Positions 44,831 through 54,248 of a stretch of 64,000 bases of DNA are shown piece after piece. Position 1 is the first letter of the stretch; every line of letters starts with the position of its first letter. The position numbers and the translations under genes are program-made. The stretch covers positions 558,001-622,000 of the forward strand of contig CAWFBJ010000017.1 in NCBI GenBank assembly GCA_963814055.1, read 5' to 3'. The DNA is from AWTP1-13 sp963814055 (lineage in GTDB: Bacteria; Pseudomonadota; Alphaproteobacteria; Rhizobiales; Hyphomicrobiaceae). The notes under the pieces were generated by a model. It saw only the letters and a program-made list of their open reading frames with translations, was not told where the DNA came from and did no database searches.

Positions 44831-46060
44831 ATGTCTTCGCCACGTCGCGTCTTTTACGGCTGGTACGTCGTCGCAGCGGCGCTGGTCATTACCACCACGA
44901 CGTCGGGCCTGGCCTTCTACAATCTCTCCATCCTGCTTGCAGCCTTCGTGGCCGAGCGCGGTTTTCCAGTGGCCCTTGCCAGCAGCGCAACGGCGACTTT
45001 CTTCATTGCCGGCGGCATCGGGGGCATGGTCGCCGGCCGCCTGGTGGACCGTCTCGACGCCCGCATCGTTATCGCAAGCGGCGCCTGCATCGGTGCGACC
45101 GCATTGGCCACCGTAGGCCTGCTGCGCGAGGTGTGGCAGCTCTTTGCCTTTCATGTCCTGTTCGGACTGGCGCATGGCGCCACCGGCCTCGTGCCTGTCA
45201 CGACGGTGATCGCCCGTTGGTTCAATGTTCGCCGATCGCTGGCATTCTCCATCGGGTCGACCGGCCTGTCCCTGGGCGGCATCCTCGTCGCACCGGTGGT
45301 GGCATTGTCGATCGAACGCTACGGCCTCGCGGCCGCCGCGCCCTGGATGGCGATCGCGTTGTTTGTCGGCATCGTGCCGGTGACGCTGCTGGTATTGCGC
45401 GCAAGCCCTCGGGCGATGGGGCTCGAGCCCGACGGACTGACCCTGGCCGAGATGGCCGAGACCCCGCCGCAACCGTCCACGCCGTTCAAGGAGGCCCGCC
45501 GCAACGCCTACTTCATCGCCGTATCGGCCGCCTATTCGTTCCTACTCGGCGCCCAAGTCGGCGCCATTGCGCACTTCTATCGCCTCGTCAGCACGCGCGA
45601 CGGCACCGCGACAGCGGCCATCGCGCTGGCCGTCCTGGCCACGTGCAGTACGATCGGCCGGCTCGTCGGTGGCGGATTGCTGCTCAAGGTGCCGGCGCGG
45701 ACTTTTGCCCTCGTTCTGATGGCGATGCAGGCTTGCTCCCTGGCTTTCCTTGCCGTTGCGGAGGGACGGGCAAACATACTCATGGCGACCATGCTGTTTG
45801 CCGTAACCATCGGCAACTCCCTGATGATGCATCCGCTCCTGCTGGCGGAGAGGTTCGGCACGCGCGACTATGGCCGCATCTATTCGACCAGTCAGATGAT
45901 GACGGTGCTGGGCGTAGCCGGCTGTCCTGCGCTGATCGGCCTGCTTTACGAAAGGAGCGGCGGCTACCAACAACCGTTCTTCGTGATTTCTGCGTTGACC
46001 CTGGTTGGGTTTGCCATCCTTGCCATGTTCGCGGTGCCGCGCCGCCCGACGACCGAATAA
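44831..46060 (+). CDS. MFS transporter
   Basis: 409 residues, about 12 TM segments. N-terminal VFYGWYVVAAALVITTTTSG, the loop-2/3 MFS motif GRLVDRLDARIVIASGACIG, a central hydrophilic loop (DGLTLAEMAETPPQPSTPFK) and the repeated ATCSTIGRLVGGGLL half. Resembles monocarboxylate/oxalate antiporter (OFA) type transporters. Substrate unknown; divergent from the SnoaL-GNAT-nitrilase operon, whose product it may carry. Confidence 0.85.
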   Translation: MSSPRRVFYGWYVVAAALVITTTTSGLAFYNLSILLAAFVAERGFPVALASSATATFFIAGGIGGMVAGRLVDRLDARIVIASGACIGATALATVGLLREVWQLFAFHVLFGLAHGATGLVPVTTVIARWFNVRRSLAFSIGSTGLSLGGILVAPVVALSIERYGLAAAAPWMAIALFVGIVPVTLLVLRASPRAMGLEPDGLTLAEMAETPPQPSTPFKEARRNAYFIAVSAAYSFLLGAQVGAIAHFYRLVSTRDGTATAAIALAVLATCSTIGRLVGGGLLLKVPARTFALVLMAMQACSLAFLAVAEGRANILMATMLFAVTIGNSLMMHPLLLAERFGTRDYGRIYSTSQMMTVLGVAGCPALIGLLYERSGGYQQPFFVISALTLVGFAILAMFAVPRRPTTE

Positions 46061-46066
46061 GCCGGA

Positions 46067-46444
46067 TCACTGCTTCAGTTCAGCACTCGAGGTCATGGAA
46101 AAGCATCGCCGGTCTGTTTCCGGCAAGGCAAACCGATCCCGCGCCATGCGGCAAGCGTCGTCACCCGGCTCACACGCGCGGCAGACCTCCGGCCGGACAT
46201 CGTAGATCGCACACGACGTGGCATTGCCAACCTCGCCTACAAGGGCAGCGCAACGGTCGCCATCGCACTGCATGCGACCAAGATGATGATCGGCGAACGT
46301 GCGGGGAATGCGCTCGAGATCGCACTCATCCTCGGTCGTGAACCGGGGCCAGTCGCGGGAAAACGAGCAGCAAGCCCCGCAACTCTGGCACAGCGCGGCT
46401 GCATCCAGCGATGCTGTCACAGGTTCATCGCTGCTGGTCGTCAC
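46067..46444 (-). CDS. YkgJ/UPF0153-type Cys-cluster protein
   Basis: 125 residues from GTG 46444, which has GGGGAG 7 bases upstream; an ATG at 46534 would add 30 residues of low-complexity sequence. CQSCGACCSFSRDWPRFTTE is the CxxCxxCC motif of the family, with further cysteines in CAIYDVRPEVCRACEPGDDA and RRCFS, giving a probable Fe-S or Zn site. Function unknown in all members. Convergent with the MFS gene, six bases between stops. Confidence 0.8.
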   Translation of the reverse strand: MTTSSDEPVTASLDAAALCQSCGACCSFSRDWPRFTTEDECDLERIPRTFADHHLGRMQCDGDRCAALVGEVGNATSCAIYDVRPEVCRACEPGDDACRMARDRFALPETDRRCFSMTSSAELKQ

Positions 46445-46737
46445 GTCTGTGCTCCCCTGCGCCGATGCAACTCGTGGTTCGGCCCCCTGGTCCGGTTGTC
46501 CATTCCGAACGCTGCGCGGAGACGTTGACCACACTGCGTGGGAATGGTCAAAAAAGCGGGCCTCCGCGCTGATCTGCGTGGGGGGACCAGGGTCGGGCAG
46601 CTACCGATCTATGGGGGAATGAGCCGGACTTGGGGTCGGGGGGCCTTGCAGTGCGAGCCTACCAGGATTAATGCTCCTTTTTTGGGGGCCGAGATTTAGC
46701 CGGCGCATCAATCAAACTGGACGGACGAGCTATCAAA

Positions 46738-47394
46738 ATGGGAAAAGGACGAGACCGGGGTCCAAGACGCCGCGGCTTTGAAGACGACAACTATTCACCA
46801 CCCCCTCGACACGACGAACGTCCGCAGCCGGCATTCCGAAGAGGGCCGCGCGAGAATTCGGCTCCCAGCGGCCCGCCTATCGATGCCGTCGTCAAATGGT
46901 TCAACGCGGACAAGGGCTTCGGGTTCGTTGAACTGGCCGATGGCTCCGGGGACGCATTTCTGCACGTCGCAGCGCTGCAATCTGCCGGGCACGACGCTGT
47001 CGAGCCTGAGACCAAAATGAGCGTGCAGGTCGGTCAGGGACAAAAAGGCCGTCAGGTCACGGCGGTACTTTCCGTGGATGCGAACAGCGGTGGTGCGCCC
47101 CGTACTGCGGCGCGGCCACCCTCGAGGGGGTCGTTCGGCGGGGGCGGCGGCGGCGGACGGGAGCGTCCCGATCCGGCAACCGCGACCGAGGTCGAAGGGA
47201 CCGTCAAGTGGTTCAATCCGGATAAGGGGTTTGGCTTCGTCGTCTGCGAGGATGGCGGAAAGGATGTGTTCGTCCACGTCTCCGTCGTCGAGCGCGCGGG
47301 CCTGCGCGGGTTGGATGAAGGACAGCGGCTGGCGATGAAAGTGGTGAAGACCCAGAAGGGGCGCGAGGCCACTTCGCTTTCGTTGCTGGACTAG
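46738..47394 (+). CDS. Tandem cold-shock domain protein
   Basis: 218 residues. An N-terminal basic/Pro-rich tail (1-47) precedes two cold-shock domains joined by a Gly/Arg/Pro linker (PRTAARPPSRGSFGGGGGGG). CSD1: IDAVVKWFNADKGFGFVELA; CSD2: EVEGTVKWFNPDKGFGFVVC, each with the RNP1-like GFGFV. RNA chaperone/antiterminator type, cytoplasmic. Twin-CSD proteins are characteristic of Alphaproteobacteria. ATG 46738; a long (about 200-base) 5' region before it contains TTTTTTGGGGGCC and may be a cold-responsive leader. Confidence 0.9.
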   Translation: MGKGRDRGPRRRGFEDDNYSPPPRHDERPQPAFRRGPRENSAPSGPPIDAVVKWFNADKGFGFVELADGSGDAFLHVAALQSAGHDAVEPETKMSVQVGQGQKGRQVTAVLSVDANSGGAPRTAARPPSRGSFGGGGGGGRERPDPATATEVEGTVKWFNPDKGFGFVVCEDGGKDVFVHVSVVERAGLRGLDEGQRLAMKVVKTQKGREATSLSLLD

Positions 47395-47439
47395 CGAGCG
47401 GAGACCCTCAAGCGGCGATGCCTAGCCAGGGTTCGCTGC

Positions 47440-47859
47440 TTACGGTTCCTGCTTGATGGCGGCTTCGGCGGCAGCGCGTATGGCGGCCGGGAAAGCTGCA
47501 GCCTTGCGGGCCTTGGCGTCGATGTGCACGGTGGTCTGCTCGCAGCGCGCGCAGGTGTCGCCGGTTGCGGAATTGATCATCACATGCTCGAACCGGATCA
47601 CCTTCTCGCGGATCTCGAGCACGCGTGAGCGCACCTCGACGATGTCGCCGGCCAGCAGCTCCTTGACGTAGGTGATGTTCTGCTGCACGGCGCCGAACAC
47701 GCTACCTGTCTCGCGCATGAACGCCCGCGTCACGCCAATGGAAGCGAACAGGTGCCACGTCGCCTCATCGAACTTGCCGACGTACCACATGACGTTCATG
47801 TGCCCCATGTGATCGCAGTGCCATGGGAAGACCGTGCCGCGATAGGTGAGGAGGCTCAT
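47440..47859 (-). CDS. Acyl-CoA thioesterase (4HBT hotdog fold)
   Basis: 139 residues. Hotdog fold with the WHCDHMGHMNVMWYVGKFDE motif (Asp-x-x-Gly-His-x-N of 4HBT thioesterases) at about 13-33, then LLAGDIVEVRSRVLEIREKV and MINSATGDTCARCEQTTVHI. Hydrolyses an acyl-CoA or aroyl-CoA; substrate not determined. On the same strand, 19 bp behind the MFS gene 47879-49120, so possibly co-transcribed. Confidence 0.85.
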   Translation of the reverse strand: MSLLTYRGTVFPWHCDHMGHMNVMWYVGKFDEATWHLFASIGVTRAFMRETGSVFGAVQQNITYVKELLAGDIVEVRSRVLEIREKVIRFEHVMINSATGDTCARCEQTTVHIDAKARKAAAFPAAIRAAAEAAIKQEP

Positions 47860-47878
47860 GACGCGTAGGCTGAAACGC

Positions 47879-49120
47879 TCATGCCGGAACCAGGCGCAGC
47901 TTGGCGCGGCGCATCAGCAGGAAGGCCATGATGGCGCCGTTCAGCAGGTTCCACGCCAGCCCGTGCGCGAAGGCCTGCCAGTAGGAACCGGTCAGATCGA
48001 AGATGGCCCCCGAAGTCCAGCCGCCGAGCGCCATGCCGAGAATGGTCGACATGATCACCAGCCCGACCAATGTGCCGGCCTGCCGCGGTGGAAAATATTC
48101 ACGCACTATGATGGCATACATCGGCACGATGCCGCCCTGGAACAGGCCGAACAGCGCGGAGATCACATAGAGCGGCGTGAGGCCGTCGAACAGGAGATAG
48201 AGGAACAGCGCGACGCCCTGCAGGATCGAACCGATCAGCAGGGTCGCGACGCCGCCGATGCGATCGGCGACAAAACCGGATGCAATGCGGCTGATGATGC
48301 CGAAGCCGAGCATCAGGGACAGCATCTCCGCGCCGCGGGCAACCCCGTAACCCAGATCGCCGCAATAAGCGACGATATGCACCTGCGGCATCGACATGGC
48401 GACGCAACACGACACGCCGGCAATACAAAGCAGCGCGAACAGGGCGTTGGGGCGGAGACCCAATGAAGCCGTTGCACCGGCAGCCGCAGCATTGGCGGCG
48501 TCCTCTTGCTGCGCGGCGAGTTTCCGCCTCAGCACCAGGGCGAGCGGCAGCATGGCGAGGATGCAGACGACACCGATGATCATCTGGGTCGTGCGCCACC
48601 CCGACGTTTCGATGAGGCGTTGCACGACCGGGGGCCAGATCGCACCGCCCAGATAGTTGCCCGATGCGCAAACGGCGACCGCGATGCCGCGCCGGCGCGT
48701 AAACCAGTGCGAGATGTCGGCTATCAGCGGCGCGAAGCTCGCCGAGCTGCCGATGCCGATCAGCAGATTGGCGATGGCGAACCAAAAGAGGCTCGGCGCC
48801 AATCCCGAGGCGACGAAGGAAAGGCCGAGGGTCAGCGTCGCCCCGATGACCGGAGCGACAACGCCGAAACGGTCGACCAGGCGGCCGATCAGCACGGCGC
48901 CGCCACCGAAGCCCAGCATCGCGAGCGTGTAGGGCAGCGACGCGTCGGCTCGGGCGACATTGAATTCCGCCTGCACCGCGGGGAGCGCCACCACCACCGA
49001 CCACATGCCGACGCTGCCGACGCTGCCGATCAGCAGCGACGCTATCAGCCGCACCCAGGCGTAGGCGGACTCCACCTGTCCGTCGCCTCGATTGCCGATT
49101 GTTTGTGCAGGTCCGTCCAT
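47879..49120 (-). CDS. MFS transporter
   Basis: 413 residues from ATG 49120 (an upstream in-frame ATG at 49189 is less likely). 12 TM segments; GRLVDRFGVVAPVIGATLTL is the MFS loop motif; ANLLIGIGSSASFAPLIADI, WFTRRRGIAVAVCASGNYLG and GFVADRIGGVATLLIGSILQ follow. OFA/monocarboxylate-type, like the two others in the window. Substrate unknown. Confidence 0.85.
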   Translation of the reverse strand: MDGPAQTIGNRGDGQVESAYAWVRLIASLLIGSVGSVGMWSVVVALPAVQAEFNVARADASLPYTLAMLGFGGGAVLIGRLVDRFGVVAPVIGATLTLGLSFVASGLAPSLFWFAIANLLIGIGSSASFAPLIADISHWFTRRRGIAVAVCASGNYLGGAIWPPVVQRLIETSGWRTTQMIIGVVCILAMLPLALVLRRKLAAQQEDAANAAAAGATASLGLRPNALFALLCIAGVSCCVAMSMPQVHIVAYCGDLGYGVARGAEMLSLMLGFGIISRIASGFVADRIGGVATLLIGSILQGVALFLYLLFDGLTPLYVISALFGLFQGGIVPMYAIIVREYFPPRQAGTLVGLVIMSTILGMALGGWTSGAIFDLTGSYWQAFAHGLAWNLLNGAIMAFLLMRRAKLRLVPA

Positions 49121-49321
49121 GGGCGCGGGACAATCCGCGCTTATTGCCTCGGGGTCAAGCGTGCTGCCTGCATAACGCGCAGCAGACATGCGCGCGCAGC
49201 GGCGCGCCTTCAGGCTCGCTCACGTGCGCGCTGAATTGATCCGCAATGCTGGGACCGTAGATGCACAAAGCGGCTTGCGGCGGGCTTTGTCACCCGCCGC
49301 CCGGCACCGCGGATAAGAGCG

Positions 49322-49501
49322 TCAGCGCCCCTTGCTCTTGCGCACACCCTTGAACGGCTTGGGGTCGGCCTTCACGTCCATGAACTTGCCGCTCTTTTCG
49401 TCGCGCTTCGTCCACGTGCCGGTGATGGGGTTCTTGATCTGCGACCGGGTCTTCACCGCGCCCTTGCGCTGATCGTCGCCGGCCGTCTTGTTCTTCGCCA
49501 T
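49322..49501 (-). CDS. Small basic conserved protein, 59 residues
   Basis: ATG 49501 follows CAGGAGATGGC. Product begins MAKNKTAGDDQRKGAVKTRS, continues QIKNPITGTWTKRDEKSGKF and ends MDVKADPKPFKGVRKSKGR. About 30% Lys/Arg; WTKRD/DEKSGKFMDVK pattern is shared with small proteins common in Alphaproteobacteria. No function known; could bind nucleic acid. Missed by length-limited gene finding. Confidence 0.7.
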   Translation of the reverse strand: MAKNKTAGDDQRKGAVKTRSQIKNPITGTWTKRDEKSGKFMDVKADPKPFKGVRKSKGR

Positions 49502-49608
49502 CTGCCATCTCCTGTTCAGTCAGCGAAGCCTTGTGCGATTCGATCCGCGATGGTCAATCGGACGTGCACCCGTTTGCGGGTGAACGCACAGGCGTTCAGA
49601 GGCGGCGA

Positions 49609-50889
49609 TCATGTTCCGGCTCGAGGCGGTCTTACAACCAGGGCCGCCGCGATGAGATTGAGTGCAACGCAGAGCAGCAGCGGAGCCGTATAGCTGCCGG
49701 TGAGATCGCGGACGAGGCCGAGCAATCCGGGCCCGAAGGCGTAGGTGAATTGGGTAATCGCCGTCGACAGCCCCACCAGCATGCCGAACGCGGCGGCGTC
49801 GAACTCGCGCTGGATGATGAGCGCGGGAAAAGTGATCAGATTGCCGACCGAGAATCCGTAGACCGCGCATGCGGCCAGCAGCGTGCCGGTGTCCGTGGTC
49901 TGCGTCATGACGATCAGCGCCGCCGCCTGAGCACCCAGGGAAAGGGCGCTGGCCAGGCGCTGGTTCGTCCGGTCGGCGATCGTGCCGAGCACCAGGCGCC
50001 CCACGATCGCCATGGCCGTGGTGATCGCCACAGCAATGCCGGCGGTGTTACGACCGATCGTAGGCTCCAGGAATGCGATCAGGTGCACGAGAAATCCGGC
50101 CTGTGACAGCAACGAGAGCGAGAACGGGGCCGACACGCTCCAGAACGCCGGACTGCGCAGGGCTGCGGCGCGTGTCCACGCCACGGCAACATCGGCGGTG
50201 CCGCAACTAGGCGGTGGAACTGGTCGCTGCGGCGGCGGTGTCCCCAGAACCTTGAAACCCAGCGGGACCATCAGAAGAAGAATTGCGGCGGCACCGGCCA
50301 GCATTGCGCTCGCGAAGCCTGCGGCCCCGGCGAGAAACACGAGTGCCGGTACGACGACCACGCCACTGAAGCTGGCGCCGTTGAGGGCCAGGCTGATGGC
50401 GAGCCCGCGTTTGGCGTCGAACCATTGTCCCAGGATGTTGGTGATTGCTCCCACGCTCATGGTGGCCCAGCCGATGGCCATCAGCAGATAGACGGCAAAT
50501 AACTGCACCGGCGTGACGATGAAAGGCAGCAACGCCACAGACACTGCAAACGCCGAAGAACCGATCAGCACACAGGCGCGCGCGCCGAGGCGGCTGACGG
50601 CGTCGCTGATGAAGGCCACGAGCACCGCGCTGACGAAGTAGTAGGCCGTTGTGGCGCTCGAGATCAAAGAGGTCGGCCAGCCGTGCAGGCGCTGCAACTC
50701 GGCCAGGTAGAAAGCGTGACCGTAGAATCCGAAGCCCCAGCACACGACGGCCATAGCGAAGCAAACCGCCACCACCCGCCAGCCCGGATAGCGCAGCGCG
50801 TGTTCATCTGCCTCACGGCAAGGGCGAAGGGGTATTTCAAGTTCGGAACAATCAAGGGGAACAGCAGAGATACGGTGGTTGTGCGTCAT
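49609..50889 (-). CDS. MFS transporter, regulated by divergent ArsR-type gene
   Basis: 426 residues with 12 TM segments: VAVCFAMAVVCWGFGFYGHA, LISSATTAYYFVSAVLVAFI, GWATMSVGAITNILGQWFDA, and SRLGARACVLIGSSAFAVSV. Monocarboxylate-type MFS. ATG at 50889; separated by 82 bp from the ArsR-like regulator start at 50972, so a repressor-transporter pair is likely. Its substrate may be the ligand sensed by the repressor. Confidence 0.85.
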   Translation of the reverse strand: MTHNHRISAVPLDCSELEIPLRPCREADEHALRYPGWRVVAVCFAMAVVCWGFGFYGHAFYLAELQRLHGWPTSLISSATTAYYFVSAVLVAFISDAVSRLGARACVLIGSSAFAVSVALLPFIVTPVQLFAVYLLMAIGWATMSVGAITNILGQWFDAKRGLAISLALNGASFSGVVVVPALVFLAGAAGFASAMLAGAAAILLLMVPLGFKVLGTPPPQRPVPPPSCGTADVAVAWTRAAALRSPAFWSVSAPFSLSLLSQAGFLVHLIAFLEPTIGRNTAGIAVAITTAMAIVGRLVLGTIADRTNQRLASALSLGAQAAALIVMTQTTDTGTLLAACAVYGFSVGNLITFPALIIQREFDAAAFGMLVGLSTAITQFTYAFGPGLLGLVRDLTGSYTAPLLLCVALNLIAAALVVRPPRAGT

Positions 50890-50949
50890 GATTCACCTGT
50901 TCATTTGTGGAGACGATCTACCCCCATATTTGGGCGTTGACTCATCGCG

Positions 50950-50973
50950 ATAGTTCGGTTTGGATCAAACTAT
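50950..50973. promoter_or_regulatory. Candidate operator at the regulator start
   Basis: ATAGTTCGGTTTGGATCAAACTAT has arms ATAGTT/AACTAT and an inner GTTTGG/CAAAC imperfect palindrome (24 bases). It overlaps the ATG of the ArsR-type regulator, so binding would repress both that gene and perhaps the divergent MFS gene. Inferred. Confidence 0.4.
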
Positions 50974-51652
50974 GAAGGAAGGCCCGGACATCTCGCGCAT
51001 CGCCGCTTTGATCGGCAATCCGGCGTGCGCCAACATGCTGATGGCGTTGATCGCCGGCCCAGCACTCACGGTGACCGAGCTTGCCCAGGAGGCTGGTCTT
51101 AGCCTTTCCACAGTAAGCGGCCATCTTACCAAGCTTGAGGAAGCGCAGCTTGTTGTTGTGGAGCGGCAGGGACGCCACCGCTATTTCCGCCTCACTGATT
51201 CAGACGTGGTGACGGCGCTGGAGGGCCTGATGCCGCTGGCGGCGCGCGCCGGCCATCTGCGTACCCGCGTTGGGCCGCGCGATCCGGAACTTCGACGAGC
51301 CCGCTCCTGTTACGATCACCTGGCGGGCGATCTGGCTGTCAAAATCTTCGACAGCCTGACCTCTCGTGGGCTTCTCGACGTGCGGGGCGACGCCGTGCAC
51401 GTCACCAATCGAGCGCGTTCTTTTTTTGATGCCCGCGGGGTGGACATGAACGCGCTGGCGCGCAACAGGCGTCCGCTGTGCCGCAAATGTCTCGACTGGA
51501 GCGAACGGAGATCGCATTTGGGCGGCACGCTCGGCGCTGCCATCTTCGAGCACGTGCTGACGCGCAAATGGGCCCTGCAGTCGCGCGGCTCGCGTATCGT
51601 GCGCTTCGCCAAGGGCGGCGAACAGCGCATCGCCGCCTGGCTTGCAGATTGA
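50972..51652 (+). CDS. ArsR-type winged-helix transcriptional regulator
   Basis: 226 residues from ATG 50972 (an in-frame TTG lies at 50960). Winged HTH: IAALIGNPACANMLMALIAG, VTELAQEAGLSLSTVSGHLT, LEEAQLVVVERQGRHRYFRL. C-terminal half (about 100-226) has a conserved FFDARGVDM, CRKCLDWSERRSHLGGTLGA and WLAD end, as in the ArsR members of transporter-linked regulators, perhaps a ligand domain with a C-x2-C pair. Divergent from an MFS gene; autoregulation probable through the palindrome at 50950-50973. Confidence 0.82.
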   Translation: MKEGPDISRIAALIGNPACANMLMALIAGPALTVTELAQEAGLSLSTVSGHLTKLEEAQLVVVERQGRHRYFRLTDSDVVTALEGLMPLAARAGHLRTRVGPRDPELRRARSCYDHLAGDLAVKIFDSLTSRGLLDVRGDAVHVTNRARSFFDARGVDMNALARNRRPLCRKCLDWSERRSHLGGTLGAAIFEHVLTRKWALQSRGSRIVRFAKGGEQRIAAWLAD

Positions 51653-51853
51653 TACCGGGCCGCGCAGCCACACTGGCCGGGTGACAAGCGTACCAAGGCC
51701 CCAATCGGCCCTGCCGCTTGTGGATGGCAGGGCCCGCGGCCTTGCCGCATGCAGCCAATTTTCGTCCACATAGACGCCGCCGTCCACGCGATTCGTTTTT
51801 CGGGTGCGGCACCACATGCCAGTGACGGCTCGCATGCGCCACAGGGAGAGAGA

Positions 51854-53350
51854 GTGGGGAAGAATATTCTCATCTTCTCGGACGGCACCGGCCAGGCGGG
51901 CGGCTACATGCCCGACGAGACGCGCAGCAACGTCTACAAGCTGTTTCGCGCCACCCGCGTTTCGCCAGACACCTCGATCGATCCGAGCCAGCAGATTCGC
52001 ATTCTACGACGGCGGCCTCGGTTCGCGCGCTTCGGGCGTCGCCATCAGGATCAAGTGGTGGCGCCGCATCTACAACTTCCTGGGCCAGACGACGGGCCTC
52101 GGCATCACGCAGAACATCATCGACTGCTATGCCGAGATCATCCGCGTCTGGCAGCCGGGCGACCGCATCTATCTGTTCGGCTTCAGCCGCGGCGCCTACA
52201 CGGTGCGCTGCGTCGCCGGCGTGCTGAAATACTGCGGCGTGCCGACTGCCGTCGTCTGCCAGGACACTGGGCGGATCCGGCCGCTGCAGCGCGATCTCAA
52301 ATCGGCGCGGCGCGTCGCCTCCGAGGCCGTCAAGCACGTCTACCAGCACGGCAGTTCGGTCAAGCGCGATCCCTATCGTGCCGAGCGCGAAGCCCTCGCC
52401 CATCAGCTTCCGCGCCAAGTACTGCTGCGGCGACACTGAGACATCCAACACCACGCCCTATTTCATCGGCGTGTGGGACACGGTAGGGACGCTCGGCGCA
52501 GGATCGTTCGTTCTTTCCCTGCTCGCCGGCCTCTATATGGCTGGGGCTGCCACCACCGCCGGTGTGTTCACGCTCGCGTTCGGCTGGCCGTTTCAGCCGC
52601 TCCTGGCAGCCTTCGGGCTTGGCGTTCCCATGGGGCTCTATCTGGGGCTCTGCCTGCGCTATCGGGGCCTCGCGAGCCTCGCGCGCTATCGCATGGCGTT
52701 CTACGACACCCGTCTACATTACGCGGTGCGGTATGCCCGGCACGCGCTGGCCATCGACGAGAATCGCAAGCAAGTTCGCCTGCGTGCCCTGGCACGAGGA
52801 CCATTGCAAGGACCGCGAGGCTGCTGCGGCGCGTGTTCCGGCCCGCTTCAAGCAGGTCTGGTTCGCCGGCAGTCATTCCGATATCGGCGGCAGCTATCCC
52901 GACACCGAGTCCCGCCTGTCCGACATCGCCCTTACATGGATGGTGGAGGAGGTGGCCAGTCTTCCCGAACCGATCGCCATCGACCATTCGCTGCTGCAAC
53001 TCTTTCCCGACGGCGCCGGTGCGCAGCACGATGAGCGCAAGGCGTTCATTTCAGCTTGTCCCGGCTGGCTCGTGCGCGGCGCGCTGTTGTTCGTTGCCGC
53101 CAGGAATTTTGGCTGGCGGGAAGGCCATCGCAGGATTCCCGAGGACGCCATCCTGCATCCCACGGTGCTGGAGCGGTTCAAGCGGCATGCCGTGCAGGTG
53201 CACGGCGATATGATGCCCTACCGGCCGCGCCCTCTCAGAAAACACAGGGATGTAAGCGGCTACTACCCACTGCCGCGCGTGCGCGCCGCCCGCCCACCAA
53301 CGGCCGCAGCGGCATTCAGGCCGTCACAACCTCATCCGTCACCACCTTGA
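51854..53350 (+). CDS. DUF2235 alpha/beta hydrolase, read with three frame breaks
   Basis: About 498 residues when joined. GTG 51854 after GGGAGAGAGA. It opens GKNILIFSDGTGQAGGYMPD as DUF2235 proteins do; nucleophile elbow FGFSRGAYTVR, TPYFIGVWDTVG, and ACVPWHEDHCK...VWFAGSHSDIGGSYPD carries the second family block. A hydrophobic insert (GAGSFVLSLLAGLYMAGAAT and FTLAFGWPFQPLLAAFGLGV) gives two TM helices in the middle. Breaks: about 52005 (+1), about 52398 (extra C in CCC) and about 52778 (+1), all fixable by removing one base each. Some relatives are T6SS phospholipase effectors, but no T6SS genes are nearby. The 3' end overlaps the transglutaminase gene by 35 bp. Confidence 0.75.
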
Positions 53351-54128
53351 ACTCGGCCAGCCGCGTCTGCCCGAAGCTGGTCGACAGGGCGACGTCGGTG
53401 GCGTCGCGCCCGCGCGCCATCAGGATGCGGCCGATGCGCGGCTTGTTGTGGCGCGCATCGAATGTGTACCAGCGGCCATCGAGGTAGGCCTCGAACCAGG
53501 CGCTGAAATCCATGGGATCCGGCACGGCGGGCACGCCGATGTCGCCGAGATAGCCGGTGCAGTAGCGCGCCGGGATGTTCATGCAGCGGCACAAAGTGAT
53601 CGCAAGGTGCGCAAAATCGCGGCATACGCCGCGCTGTTCGCGAAAGCCGTCCCAAGCGGTGCGCGTGACGGAGGCGTGATGATAGCCGAAGGTCAGGCGC
53701 TCGTGGACGTAGTCGCAGATCGCCTGCACGCGCCCCCAGCCCGTCGGTCCGTTGCCGAACAGCGACCAGGCGGTGTTCGACAGATGATCGGTATCGCAAT
53801 AGCGGCTGCCGAGCAGGAACATCATCACGTCATCGGGCAGGTCCTGGACGGGCAGCTGCTCGGCATCCGGCTCGACGATATCGGGAAGGCCGCTGTCGTT
53901 GATGAGAAAATCGCTGGAGACCGTGATCCGGCCGACCGGAGCGGTGACGCGCGTGCAGATGTTGCCGTGCAGGTCGCGGTAGTCCCTGGCCTCGACAGGC
54001 GGATCGAGTGCGATGCGCTGCGGCGTCGCCAGGTCCGGCAGCCGCGTCGGGTGCACGCTCAGCATCAGCACCATGGGCGTGGGCTGCGGACAGTCGTAGG
54101 CAATCTCGTAGCCGGCGCGAATCTGCAT
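53316..54128 (-). CDS. Transglutaminase-like cysteine protease domain protein
   Basis: 270 residues from ATG 54128, behind GGAGGTGT. N-terminal bacterial transglutaminase-associated beta domain (IRAGYEIAYDCPQPTPMVLM), then the catalytic core: Cys in REQRGVCRDFAHLAITLCRC, His in DFSAWFEAYLDGRWYTFD and Asp in FDARHN. Likely a cytoplasmic peptidase/transglutaminase-like enzyme. Paired 120 bp from another of the same class (54249-55166), on the same strand. Confidence 0.85.
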   Translation of the reverse strand: MQIRAGYEIAYDCPQPTPMVLMLSVHPTRLPDLATPQRIALDPPVEARDYRDLHGNICTRVTAPVGRITVSSDFLINDSGLPDIVEPDAEQLPVQDLPDDVMMFLLGSRYCDTDHLSNTAWSLFGNGPTGWGRVQAICDYVHERLTFGYHHASVTRTAWDGFREQRGVCRDFAHLAITLCRCMNIPARYCTGYLGDIGVPAVPDPMDFSAWFEAYLDGRWYTFDARHNKPRIGRILMARGRDATDVALSTSFGQTRLAEFKVVTDEVVTA

Positions 54129-54248
54129 CCCCACACCTCCGGGCGGCACGGCGCGCCATAGGGAATAGGACGGAAATTAAGCAAGATCGGTGCCATTGCA
54201 CCAGCCGGCATCGGACTGAAACGCAGCCGTGCGGCTACCGTTCCCTGG

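Noticed and set aside
51854..53350. DUF2235 as part of a type VI secretion cluster
   Set aside because: No VgrG, Hcp, PAAR or Tss genes within the window.
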